Positions 1-13,000 are shown, numbered from the stretch's first letter. The stretch: DNA of 64,000 bases from Pterois miles (GCA_947000775.1 CAMQGK010000322.1:913001-977000); one strand, 5' to 3'. Notes: generated by a model from the letters alone, not told the origin. Translations and numbers: made by a program.

Positions 1-19
1 TGAAATACATATTGTAACA

Positions 20-365
20 GTTAACACAGAGAGTGCATTAACAGAAATTAATAAAAACTAGGTCTGTCAAAGTTAACACTAAACTGATAAACTAAACTGA
101 AGATACTGGCATCATATGAAAGTAGAAAACCTAAGAAATCCATCGGTACCAATTATGTCATAGTTGAATGTTGCAAAGGAGGCTAAATAATGCTCCAAAT
201 CTTTGCAAAATTTTGGCGAGGAAAAACTGGCATGGCCATTTTCAAAGGGGTCCCTTGACCTCTGACCTCAAGATATGTGAATGAAAATGGGTTCTATGGG
301 TACCCACAAGTCTCCCCTTTACAGACATGCCCACTTTATGATAATCACATGTAGTTTGGGGCAAA
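20..365 (-). repeat. Interspersed repeat copy 1 (unclassified, MITE-like)
   Basis: This block is closely similar, in reverse orientation, to 23700-24252 and partly to 39225-39400. Shared landmarks are a ggggtcccttgacctctga core, a block matching 'cccattttcattcacat' in reverse, and the end motif ctgtcaaagttaac near 65-80. The motif ttaactttgacag closes the 24.2-kb copy, so the ends look like terminal inverted-repeat material. No coding potential was seen. The class is inferred, possibly a non-autonomous DNA transposon. Confidence 0.6.
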
Positions 366-742
366 TCTGTCCTCTGATACTTAAACTCATAACAGACAGA
401 CATCCTTAACTCCATGCAGGAGAAGGAGAAGCAACAGTAGTAGTGGTGTTTTGTCAGATCACTAAGGTGTGAATCCTTGGGGCCAGTATTGATGGTGACA
501 TATGCTGTGGGAAGCAGACAAACAGGAAAGCAGGGTCCAGTGTCATATCCGTGGTGTGTGCGTCTGCAGGTCCCCGTGCAACAACGGTTCGCTTATCCCC
601 CTGCCACCGCACATATGTTTGGGAAACGGAACAGTTGGACGTGGCCGAGGGCTAAAATGGGTCAGACCGACACAGATGGAAAAAAAAAAACTCCCACTGG
701 GTCACTGTCAGATGACTAACACCCACATAAAAATGTGAGAGA

Positions 743-744
<2 letters not shown>
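366..744. other. Unannotated upstream sequence
   Basis: No gene, repeat family or RNA recognised. Short overlapping open frames here lack codon-like organisation and splice context. Confidence 0.4.

Positions 745-804
<60 letters not shown>
745..804. repeat. (GT)n microsatellite
   Basis: About 30 uninterrupted GT units, read directly from the sequence. Confidence 0.97.
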
Positions 805-812
<8 letters not shown>

Positions 813-3365
813 CATAGTCAAATTTTGACAGATTTTAATAGGTTGCCATTTTCTCTTTAAACAAGTCTAGAAATAAGTACCAACACAAGAAGTTCTGGAT
901 TCAAATGGGGTCATGATGCGCTTGAGTAGCCGAGAGCGAACCACAAACTCTGAAGAAAACTTATGGATGTCAAATATTCCTGCCTTTTAAACCTCTCTTT
1001 CCTCTGCTGCTTTGACTGTACTTCATGCATAAACATAGCCAAAACTATATCATCAATAACTTGAGTCATTGCTGCCCTTTTAAAACTGCAAACGTGAACA
1101 CAATAAACACACTGTAAATTTTATTTTTACAAAGTGCCACCTGGAAAGCTTGGAAACTTGGATACCATTGAAAGCTTTGGGTTTTGGCCCTGGGAACGAG
1201 GGATTCGCTACAAGAAAAATGAATTAAGAGTGCAAAAGAACCTGGACAGAAGAGGAGTTAATGCAACCTCAGTGATGAGATGAACTCATCCAGACCAGTA
1301 GATGGTATATTCCAAGATTAAAGGTTTAAAAAAAGTATATGTGCCACTGAAATAATGAGGTAATCTTCAGACAAAGCTGTCTCAGCTCACATGTATTCAA
1401 GGAGCTTCAGGCAAATGTCCTTGGTTGTCAAAACCTCCATTAGAAGTGGAATGTTAGGTAATAATTGCAGAGTTGAAAGGTCACTACTTCATTTGTTCAT
1501 TAGACAAATGGGAGGGAAATTCCTTTCAGTGTAATCCTTGGCTGCCTCAACCATTTCCCAACACAAAGAGACAGGCCAATGCTGACTGATGAGGAGGCCA
1601 AAATGCATTGCCTTTCTGAATTCTGCTGCCATTTATGTTTGTCTTTTGCTCACTGTGATTTTGTTGATTTGATACTTTAAAAAAAAAAAACACTTTTTGT
1701 GAGCGTGCTTCCAGTTTTCCGTAAGTTATGTCTCCCCGAGCCTCTTGTGTGTTTGACTTGTATTTAATGTAGATACAACAAGAATCATCGCAGAGCATCC
1801 CTCTTCTTTCACCTCAAATGAACCATGCCATCACATGAGGACACGAGTCCCTCTGCGCAGACTACAAGCCATGTTGTCAGCCATGCATTAGTATGTGGGT
1901 GGCATGTGCTCTGCGAGGCAGTCATATGTTTACAGTGAATCTCTTGGATGAAAGTCAAGTTTGCAGCTGCAGCCTCAGAATAATTCATCGCTTTGCCTTT
2001 TTTACCCAGGAGGAGCCACAGGTAGTTGATGAAGTGGCAGTGCCAAGACTCCCAACTGGCGAAGACGAAGCGCAGCTGCCAAGAGTCAGCGCGGCCAGAT
2101 GCCGCTGCTGATGTACCATGTGTTCCAAGCAGGGCAACAGTGTGTTTGTGTGTGAGCTGGGGCGGGAGGGGAGAGAACGGAGCGCTTGCCAAGAGATTCT
2201 CACATTGATGCCAACCTGACACATGCTTGGGTACTCCCCACGGTTTGTGTTACCAACTCAGCCTCTCTCACAGATCTGTGGGGGGTCCCCTCTTTTCCCT
2301 CTTTCTTTTTTCCTCAGATGCAGTTCTTTGCCAAGATGGGAGTTGGCGCCGGCTTGCGGCCGTCCTGCCCATCAGTGGTGAGATTCCTTTCAGGTGGTCG
2401 TTTCTGAATGGTGTGTTGGCAGCAGGCCATTGCAACAGAATGCCAGCTTCTGCTAGATACTCTGTCTAATCATGTTTTTGCCATAACTGCAACCATAACT
2501 CCTTAAGGTAGCCATGTCTTGTCCTCGCACCCCAGACAAATTGATATATACGTGATGCCCTTTACCATCCTCCACTCTTCATGTCTCCAGTAGCTGTAGA
2601 TAACTCCCTCAATGGCTCAAATGCCAGTCGCCATATACTGCATGTCAAAAATATGGCCAATTTCCAGGGAACAAATCCAAAAAACATGGGTCGTCTGTGC
2701 CTGATTTCGTTTCATCTGCGACGACATTCGGTCATTTTTAGGTTGAATCCTTAGAAAATGCGGCAGTGCCATCTGCATCAAAAAAAGACTGTACAAATGC
2801 CCTACAAATAAAAGAGTCTCTGGAAATTACATAGCTGCTGGGGTAGCATAGCATCCCCTTGAATAGCGTTTTCCCCACAAATGGGAACGAGTGGTCTTTG
2901 ACGATACTATTCCTGAGAGTGGAGGGGAGTTCTCTGAAACAAAGGCACCAATTTCGTTAGGAACATGCCATCATCGTTTGCAGTGTAGGGGGTTTGGGGA
3001 GGGAAGTGAAAACTTTTTGAACGTGTGCCATGTCTGTACCATTCTCTTATCTGAGGCACGCGACTGCCAGCTGGCGGCTGAATGTGCCCACTTGCACTGT
3101 GATGATGAAGCCAGCCAAGCTAGTTGGCACACTGAGTGGTAGGACTGGCATGGGATCTAAAGCCAAACACAGCTCCGTGTGGGGTAGCTGCATATATGCT
3201 GCACTCTCCCTTCCTCTCCCTGTCCTCGTCTCTGGATCTGCAGGTCCCTAGAAATGGTGGTGGGTCTTTCCAACAGCCACCAAGCTGAGTTAAGAGCCAC
3301 ATAATTGAAGACAACAACAAGTCATGCTAGTTGCTCTGTAATCAATGATACATTTAACTAGCTGT
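805..3365. other. Upstream non-coding sequence, no recognised gene
   Basis: Mixed-composition sequence. The segment 1990-2220 is richer in GC and open on both strands (see findings), but no homology could be recognised. Nothing else supportable was seen. Confidence 0.4.
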
Positions 3366-3640
3366 TCATTCCAATACTCATACTACTATACTATTTAGTA
3401 TGCCAGAAGAAGATCTAGTATATCCCAGTATGGGGTGTCAAATGCAGTATGCCAAATATACCAGGATGTCCTACTACATCTGGTCGCATTTTGCATTATG
3501 CAAGACAGCATGCCTCTCTGGCTATTCTGACCCACAATTCTCTGAGCAGCAGATATATGAGCAAGAGGGTCAAAGTTCAAGGCATGTCCCAATTGTATGC
3601 ATACTGCATGCAACAGTACATCGTATTTAAATGCAGCTGC
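3366..3640. repeat. Interspersed repeat fragment (tagtatgc-rich)
   Basis: Sequence rich in tagtatgc/gtatgcc words and ending in 'atgtcccaattgtatgcatactgcatgc'-like text. It resembles the ends of the element at 43300-44323, which begins tgtcccacatcc and ends agtatggaactggga. Interpreted as a fragment of the same teleost repeat family; no coding capacity. Confidence 0.4.
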
Positions 3641-4007
3641 AATACTTACTTAAAGTGAAAAGACAGAGTATGTGATTTTGAACGCAGCCCAGCTGTGGGC
3701 CTGTAATGAAATTTAAGAGGAGGTCTAAATTACTGTGTTGCCTCTTCTATTAACGAGCCTATAAAGTACTGCATCAGATCATGTGTACCATTAAACTGTA
3801 AAAATATATATTTACAAAAAGGCTGAATGATCTAAAAAACTAAAATAATTCATCCTAAAAGAAATACAATTTAATAAGTATATTTAGCAGTATAAGCATG
3901 TGCAAGAGTAAGACAAATGTCATTACAGTAACAAAACACAATTTTCTTGGACAATTTAAAACTGTGTTTTTAAAGTCTCAGTGGCCACTCAAGAGCTGGG
4001 TTAGTGT

Positions 4008-4010
<3 letters not shown>
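3641..4010. other. AT-rich non-coding stretch
   Basis: No gene, RNA or repeat family recognised. Confidence 0.4.

Positions 4011-4054
<44 letters not shown>
4011..4054. repeat. (TG)n microsatellite
   Basis: About 22 TG units immediately upstream of the CpG-containing block at 4056-4450. Confidence 0.97.
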
Positions 4055-4055
<1 letters not shown>

Positions 4056-4059
<4 letters not shown>

Positions 4060-4450
4060 GAGGTGAGAACCATCCAAGCGCTTCGTGTGTTTCATGTCGG
4101 AAGAGTAATGCTGTTGCGCCGTCCTTCACTACAAGACGTACCGGCTTATGTTTCGGTAAGGCGAGTAGGAATTAAAGCTGACATGAGAACAGCAAACCAC
4201 GGGTATTGCTTTACAGTATTCATATATTACTCGCCGTAGAAAGGGGATGTTAATGTCCGTGTTTCTGGCTGAAGTCCGGTCAGTGTCGGGTCGTCTTCAA
4301 CCCGTCACTGTCAGTCAGCTAACGCTAAACACTGTCAAATGTGACGGTAACGTAACTGTTAGCATTAGCTTAACGTTACCTGTAACGTTACTGAATGTGA
4401 AAACGTTAGTGGCAGCTACAGAAATGACTCCCTGTCGTAGCTGGATGGTG
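4056..4450 (+). promoter_or_regulatory. acsf3: Putative acsf3 promoter / non-coding first exon
   Basis: Unlike the AT-rich flanks, this block holds many CpG dinucleotides (gcgcttcgtg, tgcgccgtcc, gacgtaccgg, tcgggtcgtc, gtaacgttac). A consensus-like donor, tttcg|gtaaggcg, lies with its last exonic base at 4155. It sits about 2.1 kb upstream of the acceptor at 6228-6229 that begins the exon carrying the ACSF3 start codon. CpG islands at 5' ends of housekeeping mitochondrial-enzyme genes are common. The assignment is inferred; no TATA box or transcript evidence is visible. The true first exon could lie elsewhere. Confidence 0.35.
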
Positions 4451-6229
4451 TTTCACTTAATTCACTGGGTACAGTAACACCGAATAACGTTATAGCTGTG
4501 AAACGTTTACACATAATCTAACGCTACCTTTCTAAGACAACTAACTATCGCATGTTTCTGACAAAAACAATGTTTTTCATGCACCGGTCAATCGACATTT
4601 TGGACTATTTTGCTTCCATAACACAGTGGCTTCAGACTAGAGGAAAGAAAACATCCAAAACACACAATTAGGTGTTTATTTAAGTACACTTTGTCAATTT
4701 GCGTCTGTGGGTTTCTCCTAAATTCACCCAAAGTTACTATTAGATAATGCCTCATTCGTAATTTTGCATATTTAAACATATAATTTCAGATAACGTATGT
4801 ACAAAAACAGTCTTAATGTAAGTAATCAACTTGGTTAAGTTGATGAAACATTACACAAATCATACCCTGAGCCAGAAATCACCACAGTAGTACTTACATG
4901 AGGGAAACTCTTCAGTTTCCTTGCTATCTACTGTATATTCAGAAGGTTTTTACAGAGGGGTTTGTTCATACGTGGCAAAAATGTTTTTTTAATGCTGTTG
5001 ACAGTATTTTCTGATTTTATGGAATGACACAAAGAGATATCCAAAATTATCTCTGTACAAAACGTTTGACTCAAATATGTCAACAAAATGAAAGATTTTT
5101 GAACCTGGCTTTATCCAGTAGTAAGATTTCTGTTCAGGAAATTTATGAAAATTATCACAAATTTGATAAGATACTGCCTCATTTACATATTTGAACATAC
5201 ATTTTCATAAAACTTGTAGTCCAAAAAAAAAAATCAATTGTCTTCATATAAATAATAACCTGGGGAAGTTTCCAATTTTTTTACCTTGTTCACCTGAGAT
5301 GTCTCCCATTTAAACATGATTTTATTATTTTAGTACAAGTTTCCAAAAACTTCCACATAGTCCAAAAACTCAACACATCGGTTTACAAATAATCACGAAA
5401 GATGTCTGCTTAACAAACTGGATGTGTCGCATGCAATGGATTGTATTGTGGAAAATGTAGGATTTAGTATTTTTGGGAGATTGACCGATATTTGAGACTA
5501 ATTTTTCATCCTGTGCTGCTTCTTTTGTTATCCCATCAGTATTAGATCCACATTAATTCTATATAGAGGGAACTCATTTTCACAGTCTGTACACCAGAGC
5601 AAGTAGCACTCAGAGATATAACCAGCAAGAACACAACAACATAACACAACATCGTTTTATTACAATGTTTAAAGCAGTAATGGCTGAGGGGACAAAACTC
5701 CACCCAAATCCATTCTTTTTGCAGACAAGTTGTCTGTATCTGCGACCAGAGGGGAGGAGGGTGAAGCATGGGTTGAAGGGGTGGCAGCGGTCGTGTGCTA
5801 TGGTCAGTCCTCTGCGAGTGGTGGCAGGTTGAGAGCGGGGAGGCCAGTTATTTTAAAGGATATGCTGGTGATTTACAGATGCTTGTCTCTGTTATTGGAG
5901 GCTGTGGTGCTTTTAAAAGTGCAATAATAATTTGACAGAGTGTTCCTTTAATTTTTCTGTTAATCAGCTAATATTTTATTCAATCTGCCCCTTTTACTCA
6001 CCATGTTTTAAAATTTTATTACAATAAATACAATTTATTGTTATAAACTGAAGCCACTTGCAGGAAGTTTGTGTTAAATAGTACAATGCTGGATGAAGGG
6101 AAGTGAAGGAAAAGTGATTGGTCAAATTAAATATTACAGATAAAGGTCAGGGCGATGCTTGGATTCATATGGTCAAACTTTTTGTGCTGCTTGATAAAAC
6201 TCAGCCTTTTTTTCTCTGTCAACTCACAG
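4451..6229. other. Putative 5' intron of acsf3, AT-rich
   Basis: Low-GC sequence without recognisable genes. The last bases, tctgtcaactcacag, form an acceptable 3' splice site ending at 6229. If the first exon ends at 4155, this segment lies within intron A. No repeat family was confidently recognised. Confidence 0.4.
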
Positions 6230-6277
6230 ATGTCTGCTATGAGCAGATGCAAGAGGCTGAGGATGGAGTTATCTTGA
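6230..6277 (+). other. Upstream ORF in the acsf3 leader, 15 codons
   Basis: ATG at 6230 reads MSAMSRCKRLRMELS and stops at TGA 6275-6277, 34 bases before the main ATG. Two further in-frame ATGs occur at 6239 and 6263. It exists in the mature leader only if the acceptor at 6228-6229 (or an upstream one) is used. A regulatory role is inference. Confidence 0.4.
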
Positions 6278-6311
6278 TGTTGAGACTCTGGAGAGTTTGA
6301 ACAGCTCAAAC
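6230..6311 (+). other. acsf3: acsf3 5' leader (exon part preceding the start codon)
   Basis: Sequence between the predicted acceptor (AG at 6228-6229) and the ATG at 6312. The leader opens directly with ATG and holds a short upstream ORF, 6230-6277. No in-frame ATG precedes 6312 in the ACSF3 frame after the acceptor; TTG at 6297 is in frame but is not a eukaryotic start. The exon border is predicted from the splice signal only. Confidence 0.5.
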
Positions 6312-7034
6312 ATGCTGTCAGGACTTGTTGCTGCTACCTCCCACTCTCTGAAGTGGACATTACCTCACTGGAAAGCCTCTCTTCACAGAATTTTCAGCCC
6401 ATCAAAGCCAGGGCAATGGTTACTGGGAACTGTGGTTCAAAGAGGGGCTCATAGATGGACTACAGCACCATCATCACGGATAAACCAGAAGCCGGTGTTT
6501 ACCAGAGCTCCAGCATTTGGAGACAAGCTTGCTATCATAGACAACAGTGGCAGCTACAGCTATAAGCAGCTACATCGCAGCAGCTTAGGTCTTGCAGGTA
6601 GAATCAGCACCGCTCTCAACTCTGACTTCGGGGGTCTGGAAGGAAAACGAATCTCCTTCCTGTGTGCAAATGATGCTTCCTATACAGTGGCACAGTGGGC
6701 AGTTTGGATGAGCGGTGGGACGGCAGTGCCACTCTTCCGAAAACACCCTGAATCTGAGCTGGAGTACATCATCTCTGACTCCCAGAGTTCACTGCTGGTG
6801 GCGGGGCATCCCTACGCTGAAACCCTCGAGCCATTGGCACAGAGGCTGGGGCTGCCATGCCTGGCGCTGCCCCCTACCTCTAACCTGGCCACTTCAGATG
6901 AGGCAGACACCCAAGAGACAGAGACAGGAGACATCACAGCCTGGGCTGATCGACCAGCTATGATCATATACACCAGTGGTACTACAGGGAGATCCAAGGG
7001 AGTCCTACATACACACAGCAGCATTCAAGCTATG
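6312..7034 (+). CDS. acsf3: acsf3 coding exon 1 (residues 1-241)
   Basis: Starts at ATG 6312 (MLSGLVAATS...). The N-terminus is rich in Ser, Lys, Arg and Trp with no acidic residue before D71, fitting a matrix-targeting presequence; the cleavage site cannot be placed. It encodes the N-terminal half of the AMP-binding domain and ends just after the ATP-phosphate-binding loop YTSGTTGRSKG (220-230). Donor: gctatg|gtaagt, a near-perfect consensus, phase 0. Open frame continues into the intron to 7154, so this boundary rests on the donor and on family alignment. Confidence 0.95.
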
Positions 7035-10000
7035 GTAAGTGTTGTCTTTTATTTAAGCTATAATTACACTGGAGACAAAGCAATTATATTTCAACTTTTT
7101 TTTTTAACAGACTCAAACTCACCAACCATTCTCAAGATGAAATTTGTTCTTTAAACCCACATATGTACGGTAGTTTTCATGAAGGTTTTCTTATTTGGGA
7201 CATTTTTTAGGTAAAAACAGAACATATGTGCAAATGTTTGTGTGCTGACTTGTTTGTGCAAAATAATTAGGGCTGCAACTAATTATTATTTTCATTCAGT
7301 ATATGTCACTAAATATTCACATTTAAGAAGCTGGAATCAGAGGATTTTGACTTTTTTGTCTTTAGAAATTGCTCAAACAAATTAATTGATTATCAAACTA
7401 GTTGATTAATTATTGCAGCTCTAAAATAATTGGTTATTCTGTTTTTTTTAATTTTAGTTGTATAATGAAGGATTTTAAATTACAATATTATTTATCATTT
7501 ATAATATCTTTTGCTAATTATTTTCAGCATTTTACAAAGCATTATGGTCTTTTAAAATAAATGAACAATGCACGACTAAATATGATTGCTCATTTGGCAT
7601 TCACTTCCTGTTGAAATACTCCACTTTAGAGCTGTTGAAGTTTTTTAATACTTTCTTTGGGGCTTTCTCGACCTCATTAATTTTCAGTTTCTGTCTGCAG
7701 TCTCATGCCCTTTAATGGCAATTGGCAGGTGTTTACCTAATTAAGCAAGCACGATGGGATTCATCGTTAGAAGACTAGACATAGACTTTTCTTGGACCTG
7801 TTTGAAGAACAAATTTAAGAAATAACTTAGTAAGATATTGGTGAATGAGGTCGATTGGATTCTACTTAACGAACAGGACGTGTTTGTCAGCAGTGAGAAA
7901 AATTGGTTCGAAGCTTTGACAGCAAATCTGTGGCTATTTTAAATAAGAAGCAGTGTGGGTTGTCTGTGAACGCTTTGTCTGTGAGTTTATACTAAACTTT
8001 AATAGCAGCTAAACGTAACACTGTTTCACAGTAATTAAAAAACAACAAAAAATATTTTTTGTTCCATAGAAGCTTTATATAATCTTGCTTCTAAAAAAAT
8101 ACCTAATTGATAACAGCCCTGTAATATTTAAAATATGCTGGATTTTTCTTACTTAATATTAAATTCATATAAGGGGACTTTATTAAACTTTGCCTTTTTT
8201 AGATTTAATATCACAAATATAGTAACATACTATATTTGATTATCAGAATATTTGTAAGCTTTAAACGCCTCCTCGTTGATGTGTTCAGGTCCTTGGAAGC
8301 TACTATCAGCGACTTCAGTCGGACATCTACTTCTTTGACATGCCGTCCATGTTTGTCTTCTGAGTTGGATTTATTCAAAACATGACATTTGATATTTCAT
8401 GCAGTGCAGGCAGAGATTATGAAGTGACTGTCCAGAGCTCCAACATATGGAGACACATAATGAGTGCAAGAAGTGTTCAGATGTCCCCACACCCACATTT
8501 GACTCCCTGATTAGCATCATTCCTCTTTGTTCCAGCCGAGCTTTCTGAATAATCACTAATTTATGCCATTAGCTATCTCCTGAAGAATTTCTTGTGTATT
8601 TTTTAAGCGAAATTGACCTACATGTCCAATAGTGTGGAAAATTAAATCCCTCTGAAAGAAGGCAGAGCTTCATTTGTCTCTGGTTGGCCCAGGGAAGTGA
8701 GTGAGTGAGTGAATGATTAAGTGAGTCTGTCTGTTTTCCTGGAAGGAAACAACATCAGCTTGTCACAGTTCCTGGAAAGCTCCTCTGTCACGTTAATGTG
8801 AATGAAGACTTAAGACAAACTTGGAAGGAAAATAAATTTGCAGTACAACTTCCAAATTTAAGATCTGAACCAAATCGTCCTCCATTTTTGATGTCTTTGA
8901 CATTTAAACTCTTTTAAACGGACGCAGTTCCCTTGTATAGTGCTAAACAATGCCATAAGTGGTTTCAGGAGCACATGGATGAAGTTCAATCAGTTTCCAT
9001 GCCCTCCGTAACCAAATATAATTTTGGCAACAAATTAACCTAAATGGGGAGTTAATGGTGTTTTTCCATAATTCAATCAAGGGTCTAAGGATAGAGGGTG
9101 CTGTATGTTGTACACGACAATTTTGTCATTTTTTGAGCTAAACGTGTATAAATAAAATGTAATTTACTAGAAGAAACTACATGTTAATATCCTTTATTCC
9201 TACAGTAACTGAGGGGTCAATTTTTGTGATGAATAGTCCAGCAAGCCACTACTTACAGTTCAGGCCTTGTATGACAACACTTAAAGAGGACCTACTGAGC
9301 TTATTTTCAAGTGCATTCATTGCGTATTTTTCCCAGAAAAGCCCAGTCTGCTCTGAGTGATCAGCTGATCAACTGTTGTGATTCGTCAATGGAACCAAAC
9401 TCTTTGGACTCTAGCTTTGCTTGAGGGTGTGTCAAACTAGCCACTAAGATAAGAGAAGATAAGATGAACCTTTATAAATCACCGGAGGGAAATTCGGGTG
9501 TCATAGCAGCAGCAACAACAGTACAGATGAATACAATAAGTAAAAAGTAAAAGAGAAGGTGCAATGAAGGAAATTGGAAATAAAATAAATAAGATAAGTA
9601 AAACAGTAATAAGTAAAGTGCAGCAGGTGGGTGGGTATTGCATATGCATAGCATATATATGTAATTATATAATTATATGTAATTATATACATTTTGATCC
9701 AGGAATAAATACGGAGCAGATGATCAGAGTCACATGGGGGTCAGACCTTGGTTATGGAGCCTGATGGCCACCAACAGAAAGGACTGACCCAGACGGCTTG
9801 TAGTGTGCCGAGGGGGGATCAGTCTCTGGCTGAATGTACTCCTCATCTGGACCAGTTGGTCATAGAGGGGGTGGGAGGGGTTCCTCAGAATAGACTCCAG
9901 CTTCCTCCTGGTCCTCCCCTCTGCCACCACCTCCAGACTGTCCAGCTCACATCCAACCACAGGCAGGTATTATGCAAATGTGTTACTTGGTGGCATTACC

Positions 10001-13000
10001 ACATTATGGAAGAAAAGGCAGAACAGTTCAGGAGCAGTGTGCCTGTGGGAGAGAGTAACTCCCTTTGGTGTGGACTTTGGGCTTTGTAACTTTGCAGACC
10101 TTTTACATGCAGAACAAAACTAACCCACATAAGACACTAAAGGAAAGGGAAATAGCACAAAAGTATAATAGGACGTCTTTAAAATGTGGTGTTGCATAAT
10201 AACAACTTCTTAAACATAACAAATCAAACATTAAAACAATAAAAATAAGCCTAACAGAACTGAGCCTATTGTGCTGTGTTGGATTTTTTTTTTTTTTTAT
10301 TCCTGCCTAACTGCTAAAAACATACAGTGATGTGCCATCATGCTGAGACGCTGAATTTCAGATCAGCTCTAATGATAGCGTTTCAAAACATGAATGATAA
10401 ACATGATTTTGAGTGTTCTTTCTATACTTTGTTTGCACATCTATACAGTTTCTGTAGAGTTTGCAAATCACACAGGGAGAGATTAATTGTTGAAAGATGT
10501 TTACAGATTTCTCAGGAGTCACAGGAGTCTCAGTAGACCATAATGCAGTTAGTTTATAATAATCTTCAGTTATTTTTATGCTCTCCAGCTGCAGCCAAAG
10601 TCATTGTTTGCAGTGGTTGTCAGAAGTAATTGCTGCAGCAGCAGGAAATTACTAATTGAGGTGTAAATCCACTACAACACAACAAAATATCATAACAAAT
10701 GTCTGTGACTGGTTGCTGACCCACTCTTCTCTTTCCTCCCCTGTCTCTCCCCTCTCCCTCAGGTCCAGTGTCTGGTCTCAGAGTGGGCGTGGTCCAGAGA
10801 TGATGTCATCCTCCACACCTTGCCGCTCCACCACGTACACGGCATTGTTAACAAGCTCCTGTGCCCGCTCTGGGTGGGCGCCACCTGCATCATGCTACCT
10901 GAATTCCAGCCTCACAAGGTCTCGACTACGCTCTCTATCTTGTTCTCTCTCTTTCTCTTGGTACAGCACTGTACACCTTTTCATCAACACCCTTGAACAA
11001 AAAAGGCAGTTGTACGGTTGTAAAGCTCGGGAGGTGACTATGAAAGCCAAGCTATCATTGACAGTGAGTCTTAAGAGGTATTTTATATTCAGACAGGTCC
11101 TGCTGGGTTTAAGAAGACCTTCAGCTGTTTCCTCATCAGTCCATCTTTCTCTTTCAGTGTTTCCCCTTCCACTTTTCTTCTCCTTCCTTTCTCCTCGCTT
11201 CATCTCCTCTCCCTCTCTCCTTCTATCAGTGTCTCCTCATCCTCCTCCCCCACCTCCCTCTCCGAGTGTCAAACTAAGTGTTTGGGCTCAGTGATGAATT
11301 GCCTTGTGTGGCTTTGTATCTGACCAATGCCAACTCACGGCAGGGGCTTAAGCAGCGGATCAATCGATGAGCTGACATTGAAGGATGATGGTGCTTGTTT
11401 GGCCCTGAGAAGGGAGGGGAAGATGTGGTGCTAAGTGTGTGGGTATTGAAGCAGGTGTGGTTTTGGAACATATAGAGGTGTAAATGCACACATTTTCCAA
11501 TGTATGTGTTTTTGTTTGTACAGCTCAATGGCAATGAAGGTAGATGGAAAGGAAAGGTCTTTAAAGGACATGTTTATCTGTCAACATGGGTATTGCTACA
11601 CTGTTATATCAGTATTCAGCTGTTATCCCTGACCTTGTTTACCAAGCCACAAATCCCCTCCTCTCACCCTCAGAAAAAAACCTTTATTCTCCTCCTCCTG
11701 AAGTAACAGTACATTGATGAAGTGATCGATAGTCTGTCTCTTCTATCCCCTAAGATCTCTGAAGGGTAGCCTAGGCAGTAGAGGCCGGCATTGATTTTTT
11801 TTCTGATTTCGCCTGGAGACAGTGACAAACATTTTCGGTGCAGGAATTGTGATCCAGTAAATCACACATACAGTATGTCTCATGTGTGCTGCTGCAGACT
11901 GACAGGAGCAGATACTCTTCCACGGTTCACACAACACTGGTCAGATTTCTTTCTTTATTTGAATCCCCACTGACATGGAAATTAACACAAAATATGTCAT
12001 CACAGACATTATTGAGAGATTTAATAGAGGGAAGGATAATGCATTAATTCATTGCATTCTATTAGGTAAAGGCATTTTATTTATTTACTAAGGAGGCTCT
12101 ACTTTACAATTATCATTACACACTGACATCTGCCTGTTCTGTAATCCAAAGATTCTCTACATAGATTTCATACATTGGACACCTTTTGTGTTTCATCTGT
12201 AGGGATGATCTGCCTCTGGTCTGACATTCATGGTCCTCAGATGATGAAGCCTGTTGTTGTTTGTGATCCCTTCACTTCTCCTCCAGTGCCAGCTGCAGCT
12301 CATCATTTATCCTGTGAAAAAGCTTAACATTTACTCAGCACAAAATTATGTACAGACATTTATGGTCCTCAAAGGATGAGGCCTGTTGGTTTTGGTGAAA
12401 CCCTTCACTTCTCCTCCAGTGCCAACAGCAGCCTAAAGTTTTCATTTTCATTTTATCAATTTGTACCTTTAAACTAAAACACTCTCAGCCTCAGCGGTAC
12501 TTTGTGTTTGGTGCTAATTAGCAAACATTAGCATGGTAATATGCTAAGCTAAGATGGTGACTATGGTAAACATTATGCCTGATAAATATCAGCATGTTAG
12601 TATGTGGACGTTCACATTTAGCTCAAAGCTCCACTGTGCCTACATACAGCCTCACAGAGCTGCTAGTGTGACTGTAGACTCTCAGGGTCTCAACTAGACC
12701 TTTTTTCTTACCTTGAGGAATATAAAAATATTTTCGAAGAACACCATTTTTGTCTGGTTAACAATTCATCTAGTTTAAGCATAAACCCCTGTGCATTAAC
12801 TTCCCTGAATAGAACGCAGTGGGAAATTAAAATAAAATTTTCAAAAAATGAAATGAAATGAACTAAAATTAAATGTCTGACAAAGCATCAATGCCAACTT
12901 TTGATACCTGAGCTTTCGATACTCAGTGCTATAAACATGTAGATGTTCAATATTTAGCTCATCTCAGAAGAATTAACAAATGTATGGGAGTCCCATGTTG

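Larger units (their letters stand above)
7035..10762 (+). other. acsf3 intron 1
   Basis: 3.7-kb intron (gtaagt...ccctcag). It holds a short hAT-like MITE copy (7268-7425), a MITE fragment (about 9270-9440) and the 3' end of a LINE on the minus strand (9446-9965). The remainder is AT-rich with nothing recognised. Confidence 0.85.

Noticed and set aside
6297..6311. Possible earlier start of ACSF3 at TTG 6297
   Set aside because: TTG is not a usual eukaryotic nuclear start; the ATG at 6312 gives a good mitochondrial presequence.
10656..11294. 212-codon + strand open frame overlapping acsf3 exon 2
   Set aside because: It is in a different frame from the conserved ACSF3 reading, is Ser/Pro/Leu-rich from CT-rich sequence, and lacks any recognisable domain.
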